26,550 nt of DNA, taken from contig DCFX01000087.1 of assembly GCA_002314445.1 (NCBI GenBank), positions 535 through 27,084 on the forward strand, given 5' to 3'. The translations under genes were made by a program, and so were the position numbers. The notes below the pieces were generated by a model. It was not told the origin of the DNA, ran no database searches, and saw only the letters and a program-made list of their open reading frames with translations. Below are positions 7,093 through 15,048 of the stretch, piece by piece (position 1 is the stretch's first letter; each line of letters starts with the position of its first letter). The stretch comes from Treponema sp. UBA1793. GTDB taxonomy: Bacteria; Spirochaetota; Spirochaetia; Treponematales; Treponemataceae.

Positions 7093-8974
7093 GTTCTTCC
7101 TTCAATGTAAATTTCCCTATTTCCTGTGAAATTTTCTGCAGATTGTCACGGTTAGTAACAGATGCAGTATTCACGTCCTGAACAGATATATTTATTGTCT
7201 GTGTTCCCTGCGACATTTCATTCATTGCATTATTTATTTCTTCTGTTACGGTCGACAGTATGTCCATCTTAGCCGCTATCTGTCTGCCGTTGCCGGTAAG
7301 CTCTTCAGCTCCTGTCTGGACAGCATTGTTTGTCTCCCGTATCATTCTGATTGACTCAAGAACCTGCGTACTTCCGGCTGTCTGTTCCTGCATGGCATTC
7401 ATAACAACCTGTTCCTGCTTCTTTACAGTGTCGGACAACTTGAATATTACGTCAAACTGATTTTTAACATCAGTCGTTCCGTCAGAAACGGTTGCAATCG
7501 CCGTCTGCAGTTCCTGCAGCTGGACACTGATTACTTTCCCCTGCTCATTCGACTGTTCTGCCAGTTTCCTGATTTCATCCGATACGACAGCAAAACCTTT
7601 CCCCGATTCACCTGCATGTGCGGCTTCTATTGCAGCATTCATGGCAAGCAGGTTCGTCTGTTCCGCAATGCTCTGGATAATACTGCTCGCCTCAAGTAAA
7701 CCTGCAGACTTCTCAAGAATCATTTTTGCCTGCCCGACGGACTGTTCTACTTTCTCGCGGCCATGTTCTGATTCGTTGCTTAAATTATTAACAGCATCTT
7801 CATTTTTGCTGAGGATTTCCGTCACAGACCGGATATTCTCTACCATCTCTTCAACAGCGGACGAAGAATCAGACACATCCTTCGTTTCTTTTTCAATACT
7901 GCTGCCCAGTTCCCTGATACATGAAACCATACTTTTTACTGTAGACTGCGCTTCATCAACACCTGCAGCCTGATTAACAATTTTAGTTTTAACGGAATCT
8001 ATATTTGAAACTATCTGGGAAATACTTGCCGACGTCTCGGTCATATTATCAGACAAGTCTTCGGCGGAGCCTGTAGAAATTGCGACAGAGTCTGTAATTG
8101 CACGCAAAAGCCCTTGTGTGATTCTATAAAAGTCGTTTAAATCATTAATAAGCAGTCCGAATTCATCCCGGCTGTGGACTTGCAGATACTGCTGCGTATA
8201 ATCACGATTGACAAGTTTTGTCGTAAAATCGGTAATATCCATAATACGCGTATTAATTCCGTGCATAAGCAGATAAGTATCTGCTATAGCCATAACACCT
8301 GCATAGATGGAAATCGGCAGCATTTTCGTCACAAACACCGTCCAAATCTGCGTGTCCGCATTCTTCGAAACAAACACCGGGGCAATAGTACTGAAAAGTA
8401 CTCCAATACAGCTGAATAAGGCCACAAGTGTATTCCGTATGACCAGCGGCAGTGATTTATACGCCCTGCTGAACGGCAATTTGTAAATATGCGCTTCAAA
8501 AAGCTGCATGAAAATAATATATGAGAACAGTGCAAAAAGAAACATGTTTCCCACACTTGTAAAAAACAAAACCGGCAAATCATATGCAATTCCATGAATT
8601 TTACATCCGGCTATAATAAGCCAGAAAACAAAAAAACCGTTTGCAATTCCGTACAGCATATGAATCATTTCAAAACGTTTCGCCATCACGTTTACGGAAT
8701 GAATTGCCCCGGAAGTTCCGTCAAACCGGTACAGTCCCGCAGTACAATACAGATAGAAAACAGAGGGAATAAAAAGCGAACAAAAAAGTAAACCGATAAA
8801 GAATAAAGGCGTAGTAAATATCAGGAAAAACTGCCCAACAGTAAATTCATTAATAAAACAAAGAAGCGGAATTAAGACAAGGTCAGGGACAAGGCAGACT
8901 GCAAAATAAAAAACATTCATCTTTGCAGGAAAGGAGGGAATCAGCCCGTTTCGTTTTGAATCAACATCTCTCAT
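7085..8974 (-). CDS. Methyl-accepting chemotaxis protein with a multi-helix membrane sensor region
   Basis: This is an inner-membrane chemoreceptor that would control CheA. The N-terminal 240 residues hold about six hydrophobic helices and no sizeable periplasmic domain. A HAMP-like linker follows at about 240-290. Two long coiled-coil arms flank the kinase-control tip near residues 430-480 (NLLAMNAAIEAAHAGESGKG, then FAVVSDEIRKLAEQS), which is diagnostic of the MCP signalling domain. There is no C-terminal NWETF-like tether for CheR. GGAG is seven bases before the ATG. The gene forms a two-gene unit with the overlapping lipoprotein gene. The membrane layout suggests sensing within the bilayer or through a partner; the ligand is unknown. 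Confidence 0.93.
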   Translation of the reverse strand: MRDVDSKRNGLIPSFPAKMNVFYFAVCLVPDLVLIPLLCFINEFTVGQFFLIFTTPLFFIGLLFCSLFIPSVFYLYCTAGLYRFDGTSGAIHSVNVMAKRFEMIHMLYGIANGFFVFWLIIAGCKIHGIAYDLPVLFFTSVGNMFLFALFSYIIFMQLFEAHIYKLPFSRAYKSLPLVIRNTLVALFSCIGVLFSTIAPVFVSKNADTQIWTVFVTKMLPISIYAGVMAIADTYLLMHGINTRIMDITDFTTKLVNRDYTQQYLQVHSRDEFGLLINDLNDFYRITQGLLRAITDSVAISTGSAEDLSDNMTETSASISQIVSNIDSVKTKIVNQAAGVDEAQSTVKSMVSCIRELGSSIEKETKDVSDSSSAVEEMVENIRSVTEILSKNEDAVNNLSNESEHGREKVEQSVGQAKMILEKSAGLLEASSIIQSIAEQTNLLAMNAAIEAAHAGESGKGFAVVSDEIRKLAEQSNEQGKVISVQLQELQTAIATVSDGTTDVKNQFDVIFKLSDTVKKQEQVVMNAMQEQTAGSTQVLESIRMIRETNNAVQTGAEELTGNGRQIAAKMDILSTVTEEINNAMNEMSQGTQTINISVQDVNTASVTNRDNLQKISQEIGKFTLKEERA

Positions 8975-9051
8975 ATAGGAACTCCGGAAATGGTAATAAA
9001 TCCAGCTTCATGTATTCAGCATGCTATTACCTTTTTTAAATTAACTATTTA

Positions 9052-9087
9052 GACCGGCTATAGAAATTGGATATTCTGCAGCCGGTC
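9052..9087. other. Hairpin in the leader of the chemotaxis receptor gene
   Basis: GACCGGCT (9052-9059) pairs with AGCCGGTC (9080-9087), with an inner AGAA/TTCT pairing (9062-9065 with 9074-9077). It lies between the ABC ATPase gene and the receptor gene, downstream of the extended -10 box, so it would be in the receptor mRNA leader. No U-tract follows, so it is not a classical terminator. Confidence 0.5.
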
Positions 9088-9101
9088 CATAAACAGTATT
9101 A

Positions 9102-9118
9102 ATTATAACACTGTTATA
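9102..9118 (-). promoter_or_regulatory. Extended -10 promoter and palindrome upstream of the chemotaxis receptor
   Basis: Minus strand TGTTATAAT (9110-9102) is an extended -10 box. It is embedded in the perfect palindrome TATAACA-C-TGTTATA (9104-9118), which could serve as an operator. No good -35 box is visible. The leader to the ATG would be about 120 bases. Confidence 0.45.
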
Positions 9119-9181
9119 CAAATATTACCTGAATAAAGATATATAATTTTTATCTCAAATAATATACAGACTGCGGTACCA

Positions 9182-9976
9182 TCAGCCGAGCAGCATTCTG
9201 TCGCTGGCTGTATCCTCCATCCCTGCAGAACCGAATTTTATGAGCAAATCTTCAACTTTAAGGTTCTTTTTTTCTTCTCCCCTGACATCATAGATAATAC
9301 GTCCCTCGCTCATCATAATGAGACGATTACCGTAACGGATTGCATCTTTCATATTATGCGTAACCATAAAAGTCGTCAGATGGTCCGCGTTTACAAACTG
9401 TTCCGTAAGTTCAAGTACTTTTTTTGCAGTCTTAGGATCAAGAGCCGCCGTATGTTCGTCGAGCAGCAGCAGTTTCGGTTTCCGGAGCGTAGCCATAAGC
9501 AGGGTAAGTGCCTGACGCTGTCCGCCGGAAAGCAGCCCTACTTTTCCGGTCATACGGTCTTCGAGTCCTAAATCAAGCAGCGCAAGCTTCTCACGGTACA
9601 ACTTACGTTCTGCAGGCTGAATGCCCCATGCAAGACCACGCCTCTTTCCGCGGCGCATCGCCATAGCAAGATTTTCCTCTATCTGCATATTCGCAGCCGT
9701 ACCCATCATCGGATCCTGGAAAACGCGTCCGAGATATTTTGCACGTATATATTCAGGCTTTCCGGTAAGGTCCATACCGTCAAGAAAAATCGAACCGGTA
9801 TCAGTGTAATGAACACCTGCAATAAGGTTAAGCAAAGTTGATTTACCGGCCCCGTTTCCGCCTATGACTGTGACAAAATCACCATCATCCAGTTCAAGAT
9901 TAATATTATTAAGGGCTGACTTCTCGGTTATTGTGCCCGGATTAAATGTCTTTGATACATTGAATAATTTCAGCAT
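9182..9976 (-). CDS. ABC transporter ATP-binding protein (TrpZ-like, COG1101 type)
   Basis: This cytosolic ATPase subunit powers the importer encoded just upstream. Walker A GGNGAGKST (39-47), Q-loop FQDP (86-89), signature LSGGQ (149-153), Walker B LLLLDE (169-174) and switch His207 are all intact. The length of 264 residues is normal. AGGAG lies a few bases before the ATG. The gene is third in a unit of substrate-binding lipoprotein, permease and ATPase, 59 bases after the permease gene. This trio matches the COG2984/COG4120/COG1101 set, whose studied members (TrpXYZ of streptococci) take up tryptophan. Substrate identity here is inferred only from that family. Confidence 0.92.
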   Translation of the reverse strand: MLKLFNVSKTFNPGTITEKSALNNINLELDDGDFVTVIGGNGAGKSTLLNLIAGVHYTDTGSIFLDGMDLTGKPEYIRAKYLGRVFQDPMMGTAANMQIEENLAMAMRRGKRRGLAWGIQPAERKLYREKLALLDLGLEDRMTGKVGLLSGGQRQALTLLMATLRKPKLLLLDEHTAALDPKTAKKVLELTEQFVNADHLTTFMVTHNMKDAIRYGNRLIMMSEGRIIYDVRGEEKKNLKVEDLLIKFGSAGMEDTASDRMLLG

Positions 9977-10035
9977 ATTTTCTCCTAGTAAAAGATCAGG
10001 CAGAGCCTGTGCGCCAGTGGTGACATGATTCCGGC

Positions 10036-11004
10036 TCAGCCTTTTTCCACTGTATCGGGAGTCGCATCCGAGTCAGCAGGAAGCTCTTCATCGGTAAGAA
10101 GGACTCCGGGAATCGCAGACCTCCTGCGGCGTATAGTCTGTTCCTTTAACACAGGAACCGAAAGCGCGATTGCAACAATAATCGCCGTAAACAATTTCAA
10201 GTCTGTCGATTTAAGGCCGAGCTGAAGAACGATTGCAATAATAATACGATAGATGATTGAACCGAACACGACGGAAATCAGAGTGTACCAGAAACCGAAA
10301 TGTTTTCCGAATACGGCTTCACCGATAATTATAGATGCAAGTCCTATAACGATAGTTCCGGTGCCCATTCCGACATCCGCATACCCCTGGCTTTGCGCAA
10401 CGAGTGCGCCTGAAAGAGCTACGAGACCGTTTGAAAGCATAAGTCCGAGTATTTTCATTTGATCAGTATTCACACCGAGAGCGCGCACCATATGTTCATT
10501 ATTTCCCGTCGCACGAATTGCACTGCCAAGTTCAGTTCCGAAAAACCAGTACATGAGGAAGACAATCACCACAACAAAACAGCAGCCCACAAAGAGAGAG
10601 GCCATAGTCGTATTCATGCCAAGATGCTCAGTAAAAAAAGACATGACAGTCTTCACACCAAGCAGCGGCGTATTCGCTTTTCCCATAATGCGGATATTGA
10701 TTGAATACAATGCTATCATCGTAAGGATACTTGCAAGCAGCACGTGAATTCTTATTTTCGTATGCATAAGTCCCGTGGCAAGGCCGGTAAGCATGCCGAT
10801 CAAAAAAGCAATGAGCAGCGAAATCAGCGGATTCACGCCATTAACAATAAGTACGCCGGTAACGGCTCCGCCTGTTGCAAAACTACCGTCGACAGTAAGA
10901 TCGGCAATATCAAGGATTCTGAATGTAAGATAGACGCCGAGCGTCATGATGCTCCACAGGATTCCCTGCGAGACCGCGCCCTGCATGGCAAGTAAAAGTC
11001 CCAT
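10036..11004 (-). CDS. ABC transporter permease (TrpY-like, COG4120 type)
   Basis: This integral inner-membrane permease has about eight to nine hydrophobic helices across 322 residues and belongs to the branched-chain amino acid/sugar permease superfamily. The N-terminal pattern (QGILWSIMTLGVYLTFRILD, then a Gly-rich DGSFATGGAV segment) and the central MVRALGVNTDQMKILGLMLS coupling-loop region are characteristic of the COG4120 branch. The C-terminal 35 residues are charged and probably cytosolic. GGAG is eight bases before the ATG. It lies between the substrate-binding protein and ATPase genes of the same importer; the 206-base gap upstream holds tandem hairpins. A tryptophan or related aromatic substrate is a family-based guess. 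Confidence 0.92.
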   Translation of the reverse strand: MGLLLAMQGAVSQGILWSIMTLGVYLTFRILDIADLTVDGSFATGGAVTGVLIVNGVNPLISLLIAFLIGMLTGLATGLMHTKIRIHVLLASILTMIALYSINIRIMGKANTPLLGVKTVMSFFTEHLGMNTTMASLFVGCCFVVVIVFLMYWFFGTELGSAIRATGNNEHMVRALGVNTDQMKILGLMLSNGLVALSGALVAQSQGYADVGMGTGTIVIGLASIIIGEAVFGKHFGFWYTLISVVFGSIIYRIIIAIVLQLGLKSTDLKLFTAIIVAIALSVPVLKEQTIRRRRSAIPGVLLTDEELPADSDATPDTVEKG

Positions 11005-11141
11005 CTTTTGTACTCCAACAATAAATATCCTTTAATTATATAGATTCTGAGGGAACGTGAGAAGATATCCGGAAGGAGAAAAAATATGTTTTTATGCAAT
11101 AAACTGAATTTTAAAAAACTGAAACAGGGAAGAATATCTGA

Positions 11142-11197
11142 CGTTCTCCCGCAGACAGCGGGAGAACGGACTGGAGACAGCCGTTTTCTGTCTCCGG
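11142..11197. other. Tandem hairpins between the binding-protein and permease genes
   Basis: Stem 1 is a perfect 11-bp pair (11142-11152 with 11158-11168, loop AGACA). Stem 2 is an 8-bp pair extendable to ten (11173-11180 with 11188-11195). Neither has a U-tract on the minus strand. They follow the binding-protein stop by about 15 bases, a position typical of structures that protect the upstream message and lower expression of the permease. Confidence 0.65.
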
Positions 11198-11210
11198 AAT
11201 ATAGAAAGGG

Positions 11211-12164
11211 TTATTTTAAATCAGCAGGGAGCGTAATTCCAAGTTTTGCAACAGTTTCCTGATTTATACTGAGCGTGCAGTTTTCAAGATACTGAATCGG
11301 CATATCTGCAGTTTTCTTTCCGTTCTTCAGAATGTCCACAGCCATTGCTGCTGTCTGTTTTCCAAGTGCATAATAATCAATACCGTATGTTGCAAGCCCG
11401 CCGGATTTTACCATACCGTCTTCACCGACGATTGTCGGAATCTTATTGTCGTTGGCAACCTGTGCGACTGTTGCCATACCGGCTGCAATCATGTTGTCTG
11501 TCGGAGCATAAATTACATCAACTTTTCCGATGAGGCTCTGCGTTACCTGCTGGATTTCGTTTGAGTTTGAAACAGTTGCATCAATATATTTCAAACCGAT
11601 TTTATCGCATTCTGCCTTTGCAAGATTTATCTGAAAAAGACTGTTCTGTTCGCTTGAGCAGTAAATAAGTCCGACAGTCTTTGCATCCGGCACGATTTTT
11701 TTAATCAAATCAATCTGAGCAGCACAAGGCGTAAGATCGGAAGTACCGGAAACGTTATTTCCCGGAGCCGCGTTGGACTTTACAAGCTTTGCGCTTTCAG
11801 GATCCGTAACAGCAGTAATAAGGATTGGAATATCTTTTGTAAGATTTGCAACAGCCTGTGCTGCAGGCGTCGCTATTGCAAGAATAAGATTGTCGCGGTC
11901 ATTTACGAATTTCTGCGCAATTGTAACACAGTTAGCCTGTTCACCCTGCGCATTCTGATAATCTATAGCAATATTCTGACCGTCAATATAACCGGCAGCC
12001 GCAAGACCGTCTACAAAGCCTTTGTAGGCACCGTCAAGAGCAGGATGCTCAACAAGCTGGACAATACCGATTTTAATCTTTTTGTCAGCTTTCTTTCCAT
12101 TGCAGCCTGTCATAACGAGAGCAAGACTAAGTGCTGCAGAAATAATACAAATGCTTCTCTTCAT
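11211..12164 (-). CDS. ABC transporter substrate-binding lipoprotein (TrpX-like, COG2984 family)
   Basis: This membrane-anchored binding protein captures the solute for the importer. The chosen ATG has GAGGAG seven bases upstream and gives a standard lipoprotein signal (MKRSICIISAALSLALVMTGC, lipobox Cys21). The mature protein has the type-1 periplasmic-binding fold of COG2984: IGIVQLVEHPALDGAYKGF at the start, NLILAIATPAAQAVA in the middle, then ITAVTDPESAKLV, VGLIYCSSEQNS, YAPTDNM and PTIVGEDGMVKSG. Length is 317 residues. An in-frame ATG further upstream (12236) would add 24 basic residues ahead of the signal peptide and is less likely. Studied family members bind tryptophan; the ligand here is not shown by the sequence. 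Confidence 0.93.
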   Translation of the reverse strand: MKRSICIISAALSLALVMTGCNGKKADKKIKIGIVQLVEHPALDGAYKGFVDGLAAAGYIDGQNIAIDYQNAQGEQANCVTIAQKFVNDRDNLILAIATPAAQAVANLTKDIPILITAVTDPESAKLVKSNAAPGNNVSGTSDLTPCAAQIDLIKKIVPDAKTVGLIYCSSEQNSLFQINLAKAECDKIGLKYIDATVSNSNEIQQVTQSLIGKVDVIYAPTDNMIAAGMATVAQVANDNKIPTIVGEDGMVKSGGLATYGIDYYALGKQTAAMAVDILKNGKKTADMPIQYLENCTLSINQETVAKLGITLPADLK

Positions 12165-12247
12165 ATAGTTTCTCCTCAAAGAGTCTCGCCTGAAACACCT
12201 GCATAAAATCCCCGGCGTTTTCATCTGATTCTCCATATAGATACATA

Positions 12248-12276
12248 ATCATACTGAGCGAAAAAATATTGGTCAA
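12248..12276 (-). promoter_or_regulatory. Promoter of the ABC importer operon
   Basis: Minus strand TTGACC (12276-12271), a 17-base spacer and TATGAT (12253-12248) form a strong promoter about 84 bases upstream of the binding-protein start. It runs back to back with the diguanylate cyclase promoter region. Confidence 0.75.
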
Positions 12277-12307
12277 TAGAAACAATGATTTTTTTCCAAA
12301 AATAGTT

Positions 12308-12313
12308 TATAAT
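12308..12313 (+). promoter_or_regulatory. -10 box for the diguanylate cyclase pair
   Basis: TATAAT at 12308-12313 lies 18 bases before the chosen ATG, leaving an mRNA leader of only about 12 bases, which just contains the ribosome binding site. No clear -35 box is visible. Confidence 0.4.
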
Positions 12314-12331
12314 TTCAGAGAGGGTCAGCAT

Positions 12332-13411
12332 ATGAATAAAACCACAAGCTTCGCAATGGAACATAATACAACACTGCTCTATCTTATATGCTGTTTTCTT
12401 CATATCATCGGCGGCTTCTTTTTTTTCCATTACGGGTTCATTTATTCTGCAATTTACAATTTTGCAGCCGGAATTATATATCTTTTTCTTTTATATATTC
12501 TGTCAAATCTCCCCGAAACTTTTCTTTTAAGTTTTATGATTATAGAAGTACTTGCCTACAGCATTCTCGTATCCCTGGAAACGGGAAATGATGCCGGAAC
12601 GCTTCTTCTTGATTTGAACCTTGCGTCCATAACGTTTATCGTGATGAGGGATACAAAACGAATAAAATGGTATTACTATTCCATCTCCTGTCTGATTCTG
12701 GCTGTTATTTGTGTCATCCTTTACATTGATTTTACAAAAAGGCCGTTTGCTGTAACTTCGTTTAGCAAACTTAATTTTTCTGCCTGTCTGCTCAGCACGA
12801 CCGTTATTATTATGTATATTGCAGGTATTGCGGAAGCGCACATCATATGTGACAGACAAAAACAGACTGCCCGCGAATGCCGCCTTAATTTCATGGCAAA
12901 CCACGATTCCCTCACCGGTATTCTTAACAGACGCGAATTGAACAGGCTGCTGCATGAATATGAAGTATTAAAAAGTGAAAAAAACATCGATTATGCATTT
13001 GCGATTTTCGACATCGATAATTTCAAACAGTTTAACGATTCATACGGGCATGATGCAGGCGATTTTATTTTAAAGGAAATGACAAAATTCATATCAGAAC
13101 ATATACCTCCCGGAGCCTACTTTGCGCGATGGGGTGGTGAAGAGTTTGCCATTCTGTTCACCATACAGGTAGAATCAGCACCCGACATTCTCAGTTTTTT
13201 CCGGGATACAATCGGAAGAGAGCGTTTCACGTACAATATGATACACGAACTGCACATAACGCTCACATTCGGGTTAAGCACGTCATTTACCGGCAAAGGG
13301 CTCCATGAAATGCTCATAGCGGCAGACGACAATCTTATGTACGGAAAAAGAAATGGAAGGAACTGTATTGTCACCGGTAAAAATGAAATATACAGGGCGG
13401 GGAAAAAATGA
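12332..13411 (+). CDS. Membrane diguanylate cyclase (GGDEF domain), first of a pair
   Basis: This enzyme makes cyclic di-GMP from two GTP. About six transmembrane helices fill residues 14-180, with only short loops, so the signal is probably sensed in or at the membrane. The catalytic domain follows at about 200-350: NHDSLTGILNRR, FDIDNFKQFNDSYGHDAGD (metal and substrate binding) and the active-site loop GGEEF (268-272). The usual RxxD inhibitory site five residues before GGEEF is absent (the R and D positions are Pro and Ala), so product inhibition is unlikely. The chosen ATG has AGGG seven bases upstream; an earlier in-frame ATG (12269) lies ahead of the -10 box. It overlaps the next cyclase gene by four bases. 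Confidence 0.93.
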   Translation: MNKTTSFAMEHNTTLLYLICCFLHIIGGFFFFHYGFIYSAIYNFAAGIIYLFLLYILSNLPETFLLSFMIIEVLAYSILVSLETGNDAGTLLLDLNLASITFIVMRDTKRIKWYYYSISCLILAVICVILYIDFTKRPFAVTSFSKLNFSACLLSTTVIIMYIAGIAEAHIICDRQKQTARECRLNFMANHDSLTGILNRRELNRLLHEYEVLKSEKNIDYAFAIFDIDNFKQFNDSYGHDAGDFILKEMTKFISEHIPPGAYFARWGGEEFAILFTIQVESAPDILSFFRDTIGRERFTYNMIHELHITLTFGLSTSFTGKGLHEMLIAADDNLMYGKRNGRNCIVTGKNEIYRAGKK

Positions 13412-14511
13412 TGACCCGTTTCCGCTACTATTGCATACATAACATTTCCATTTTCATTTATGTCATTTCGCTGTTTTTTCATCTTTACAATATAACCGCG
13501 ATCTGGGAATGTACGGTGGCCCACGGAATTTTCATTCCCCGTCTTATGCCGCTTGCCGGTATCAATATCGTACTTTTCCTGATGAACCTTTCTTTTGTCA
13601 GTACATATATAAAAAGAAACAAGCTTGTTGTCTATACAGTGTATTCGGTCTCAACAGCAGTATATTGTACGGCATATATCTTCATTACCCGTATGGATCC
13701 GCTGCTCGAATCCGTCATGATAGCGCAGATTGCAATGACATATATGCTTACGAACAACAGTAAAGTACCGCGCCATTATTACCGGATAATGAATACTTTG
13801 TTTGTTTTAGTTATTATTTTCATCGAACTGGCAAGCCTCACCTATTGCAAAACACCTTATGCGATTGAACATCAATACATGCAGCTCTACCACCTGTCAT
13901 TCGGCTGTACGATTCTTACTTCTCTGCTCTGCATTCTTGTCGCAGCAGGATATTCCAGCTTCATTCTTTACCGGACACGATTACAGGAAGAAAGGGCGGA
14001 AGCCTCCACGAACTACCTTGCAAACCACGATCCGCTTACGCATCTTATGAACAGACGGCGCATTTCAGACATTCTTGCAGCATGTGAAAAAAAACGCCAG
14101 ACGGAAGGAATCAATTATGCATTCTGCATTTTTGACATAGATAACTTCAAACGGATAAACGACGTGTACGGCCATGACTGCGGAGATTTTATACTGCATG
14201 AACTCACTCACCGCATAAGGCTTGCACTCCCGGATAAAATAAAAATAGGACGCTGGGGAGGTGAAGAATTCCTCATCATCTATCCGTCCTGTACTGAGAA
14301 TACGATATTTGAACTTGATGCAGTCCGGGCATCCATTTCTGCTGCGCCGTACATATATAACGGGGAACCGATCATTGTCACGGCAACGTTCGGCATAAGT
14401 TCATCGCGTAACCTTCCTACCCCCGATGCTGTTCTTACAGATGCAGACCGACGTCTTCTTGAAGGCAAAACAAACGGCAAGAACAGGCTTGTCGTATCAG
14501 AACTATTCTGA
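13408..14511 (+). CDS. Membrane diguanylate cyclase (GGDEF domain), second of a pair
   Basis: This is a second c-di-GMP synthase with the same plan as its neighbour: about six transmembrane helices in residues 8-195 and a GGDEF domain at about 215-360. Motifs are NHDPLTHLMNRR, FDIDNFKRINDVYGHDCGD and GGEEF (284-288). The RxxD inhibitory site is again missing. The C-terminal motif reads DADRRLLEGKTNGKNR where most cyclases have ALYxAK, a mild deviation. The ATG lies within the stop of the first cyclase (ATGA), with a second ATG directly after it; both indicate translational coupling. The two membrane parts differ clearly in sequence, so they may read different signals or heterodimerise. Confidence 0.93.
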   Translation: MMTRFRYYCIHNISIFIYVISLFFHLYNITAIWECTVAHGIFIPRLMPLAGINIVLFLMNLSFVSTYIKRNKLVVYTVYSVSTAVYCTAYIFITRMDPLLESVMIAQIAMTYMLTNNSKVPRHYYRIMNTLFVLVIIFIELASLTYCKTPYAIEHQYMQLYHLSFGCTILTSLLCILVAAGYSSFILYRTRLQEERAEASTNYLANHDPLTHLMNRRRISDILAACEKKRQTEGINYAFCIFDIDNFKRINDVYGHDCGDFILHELTHRIRLALPDKIKIGRWGGEEFLIIYPSCTENTIFELDAVRASISAAPYIYNGEPIIVTATFGISSSRNLPTPDAVLTDADRRLLEGKTNGKNRLVVSELF

Positions 14512-14550
14512 GTCTTGTCTTTTTACACGCCGGATTGTACACTGGGGAAT

Positions 14551-15048
14551 ATGAAAAAGAATATATTCATTATTGCAATTTTTGCAGCTTTCGTTGTTTT
14601 GTTTCCGTCGTGCAGTACAGTAAAAGAAATTCCTGACGATCTTTCGGCAGCACAGCTTATCCAGCTTGGACAGGATGCGTATGGAAGTGCACAATATAAA
14701 AATGCAGAAATATATTATAGTACTGTAATCAGCCGCTATGGAATGAACAATGACATTTACATTGAGGCAAAGTATGAACTTGGGCATCTGTACCTGAAGC
14801 AGAAAAACTATACCGCCGCATACAATGCTTTTAAGGAAATAGTTGATTTATACGCTTCCGCTGCACCCGGAACATACCCCGGTGCATACAGTAAACTTGC
14901 GCAGATTGAAATGGCAAAAATCCCCGAAAATAAACTGCCGAAAACTGAAGCATCGATAGTACAACCGCCGGCTGCAAATACAACGGGCACAGATAAAAGT
15001 TCTACAGCCTCAGGTCAAGACACTGCAGGTACAAATACAGCCGATTAA
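14551..15048 (+). CDS. TPR lipoprotein
   Basis: This is a small periplasm-facing lipoprotein. Starting at the ATG preceded by GGGG, the signal peptide MKKNIFIIAIFAAFVVLFPSC ends in a relaxed spirochaetal lipobox at Cys21. Residues about 30-115 hold two to three tetratricopeptide-like helix pairs (QLIQLGQDAYGSAQYKNAEI, then AKYELGHLYLKQKNYTAAYN), similar to the start of BamD/YfiO-type proteins but much shorter. The last 40 residues are a Ser/Thr/Ala/Gly-rich tail. An upstream in-frame ATG (14515) would spoil the signal peptide. It lies 39 bases after the second cyclase and ends in a shared TTAA with the convergent vWA gene. A role in envelope protein assembly or scaffolding is a guess. Confidence 0.8.
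   Translation: MKKNIFIIAIFAAFVVLFPSCSTVKEIPDDLSAAQLIQLGQDAYGSAQYKNAEIYYSTVISRYGMNNDIYIEAKYELGHLYLKQKNYTAAYNAFKEIVDLYASAAPGTYPGAYSKLAQIEMAKIPENKLPKTEASIVQPPAANTTGTDKSSTASGQDTAGTNTAD

Noticed and set aside
10030..10045. CCGGCTCAGC resembling part of the 96-bp repeat
   Set aside because: The match is only about ten bases and lies at the end of the permease gene; it is most likely chance.
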